A stretch of 64,000 nt of DNA from Sphaerulina vaccinii (lineage: Eukaryota > Ascomycota > Dothideomycetes > Mycosphaerellales > Mycosphaerellaceae): the NCBI GenBank assembly GCA_022570795.1, contig JAKUDP010000009.1:434001-498000 (forward strand). The letters are read 5' to 3'. The position numbers were made by a program, and so were the translations under genes. Under the pieces are notes generated by a model. That model was not told where the DNA came from. It did no database searches and worked only from the letters and a program-made list of their open reading frames with translations. Below are positions 63,050 to 64,000 of this stretch, piece by piece (the first letter of the stretch is position 1; each line of letters begins with the position of its first letter).

Positions 63050-64000
63050 TTACTCCCTCTTGATCCGCTGCGATCGCTCGGCATAAGGATCGACCTGAAC
63101 CTTGGAGAACTGTCGGGCAGGAATTCCTTCTTGGAAAAGGATGTCCAGCTCCTCGTAGGAACGATCCTTGGTTTCTGGAAGACGGTAATATGTCCAGATG
63201 GTGAAGATGATGGATGTGCCAGTCCAAACAAAGGCAGTCTTTCCATGCCAGTTCAAGTTGCCCGGATTCATGAAATATGGCTGGGCCACGCTGCCAATGA
63301 CCTGGCAGACGTAATAGCTGATACGGGACAGACAGACAGATTTGTTGCGCAGACGAACAGCCGAGGTCTCCGAAATGATCGCGTAGCAGATCGGTCCCAC
63401 CGTAAGATAATAGATGAATAGCCAAGCCATAGTCAAGCCAGCTTGGGTGTACGACGAAATTTTCCCAGGAGAGGCAGCTGCCAGGATCCCAACGATGAGA
63501 AGAAGGCCGGTCATCATTGCCATGCCCCAGAGATAGAAAGTTCTCCGTCCGATCCGGTTCATGAAACACCATGCGATGATTGTCCCTAGACATGCAAGAC
63601 CAAGGCCACCGACACTCAGCTTGAATGAGGCCGATGTAGGGACGCCAGCTTGTATGAAGAAATAAGTCGCACCTCCGCCCATGGGAGAGCCACACCAGAT
63701 CTGCGCAGCGAACGTCATACAGACTACCTCTGTTCTCCTGAGGTCGACACCCTTGAAGCAATCGAAGTAGCTAGTGCCCGACTGCAATTCATCTTCGATC
63801 TGGTTCGTGTGCTGGATCAATGCTATTGTCTCCTCGGCAGACGCAGCAGTACTACTGGACTTCAGTCTTCGTATTGAGCGCACTGCCTCTTCTACTTTGC
63901 CTTTTCGTACCAGCCACCAGGGCGACTCTGGGCAAAACCATATAAGTATAAAAAGGGGCAGTGGGTATATCCATTGAAGTGCGAAAGGTGTACGATAGGC
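63050..64000 (-). CDS. MFS alpha-glucoside-type transporter, partial
   Basis: The C-terminal 316 residues of a sugar-porter family protein; the frame is open to the right window edge, so the N-terminal half is missing. It starts within helix 6 (YRTPFALQWIYPLPLFILIW) followed by F-C-P-E-S-P-W-W-L-V-R-K-G-K, the PESPWWL version typical of maltose/alpha-glucoside:proton symporters. Then a long loop leads to GTSYFDCFKGVDLRRTEVVC and six further helices. Family motifs include NRIGRRTFYLWG and PETKDRSYEELDILF (sugar-porter PETKxxxxEEID signature). The tail is short. Plasma membrane localisation is expected. The exact sugar cannot be told from sequence. Confidence 0.88.
   Translation of the reverse strand, partial: AYRTPFALQWIYPLPLFILIWFCPESPWWLVRKGKVEEAVRSIRRLKSSSTAASAEETIALIQHTNQIEDELQSGTSYFDCFKGVDLRRTEVVCMTFAAQIWCGSPMGGGATYFFIQAGVPTSASFKLSVGGLGLACLGTIIAWCFMNRIGRRTFYLWGMAMMTGLLLIVGILAAASPGKISSYTQAGLTMAWLFIYYLTVGPICYAIISETSAVRLRNKSVCLSRISYYVCQVIGSVAQPYFMNPGNLNWHGKTAFVWTGTSIIFTIWTYYRLPETKDRSYEELDILFQEGIPARQFSKVQVDPYAERSQRIKRE

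Noticed and set aside
1..64000. CRISPR arrays or bacterial-type operons
   Set aside because: Introns, gene families and RIP show fungal nuclear DNA. The only regular array is the 50-bp head-to-tail minisatellite at 1401-1677, which has no spacers.

Overview
The window is nuclear DNA of a filamentous ascomycete (Pezizomycotina). Evidence: short GT-AG introns of about 50-150 nt with CTAAC/CTGAC-type branch sites, a saturated RIP (repeat-induced point mutation) region, and families such as DUR3, an NAD-type xylitol dehydrogenase, a GRGGAGN-repeat protein and a DUF3716-type domain. A Dothideomycete is my guess, but nothing here proves the class.

Layout. Bases 1 to about 8,905 are an AT-rich block almost without CA/TG dinucleotides. 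It holds a RIP-destroyed Ty1/copia element on the minus strand (LTR-like copies at 2491-2735 and 7985-8230, with reverse transcriptase and RNase H relics between), a second LTR-plus-leader copy (1887-2203) and a 50-bp tandem array (1401-1677). At its edge lies an orphan piece of a polyketide synthase acyltransferase domain (9073-9723). From 10.4 kb on, composition is normal and genes are ordinary: OSH3-type oxysterol-binding protein, UBC12, a mARC-like MOSC protein, SHB17-like bisphosphatase, a GRGGAGN-repeat protein, ARP1 (centractin), a DUF4267-like protein with an internal stop, DUR3 urea transporter divergent from xylitol dehydrogenase, a two-TM PPxY protein, CMC1 and STI1. A gene-poor stretch of about 3.9 kb follows (32.9-36.8 kb). 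Then come an ABM-fold-like protein, a protein kinase gene interrupted by a 243-bp insert between 79-bp perfect repeats, eS19, an alpha/beta-hydrolase fused to a capping-enzyme-type cysteine phosphatase, an F-box-like protein, a small gene with an internal TAA, an NTF2-like protein, a large SP-RING SUMO ligase with an in-frame extension beyond its stop, a BOI1/2-type SH3-SAM-PH protein, a four-TM MARVEL-like protein, a DUF3716-type protein, an intron-containing tRNA-like gene, eS21, and an alpha-glucoside-type MFS transporter running off the right edge.

How the genes relate. No biosynthetic cluster is visible; most are housekeeping genes (translation, protein folding, actin/dynactin, neddylation, sterol transfer, polarity, mitochondrial copper/COX assembly). 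The one clear regulatory unit is the 880-bp divergent promoter shared by DUR3 and xylitol dehydrogenase, which carries several HGATAR sites and one GGCTAA site. The most unusual items are the hydrolase-phosphatase fusion, three genes with in-frame stops followed by further coding-like sequence (one continuation has no ATG at all), the 79-bp-repeat insertion in the kinase, and a tRNA-like gene that lacks U33.
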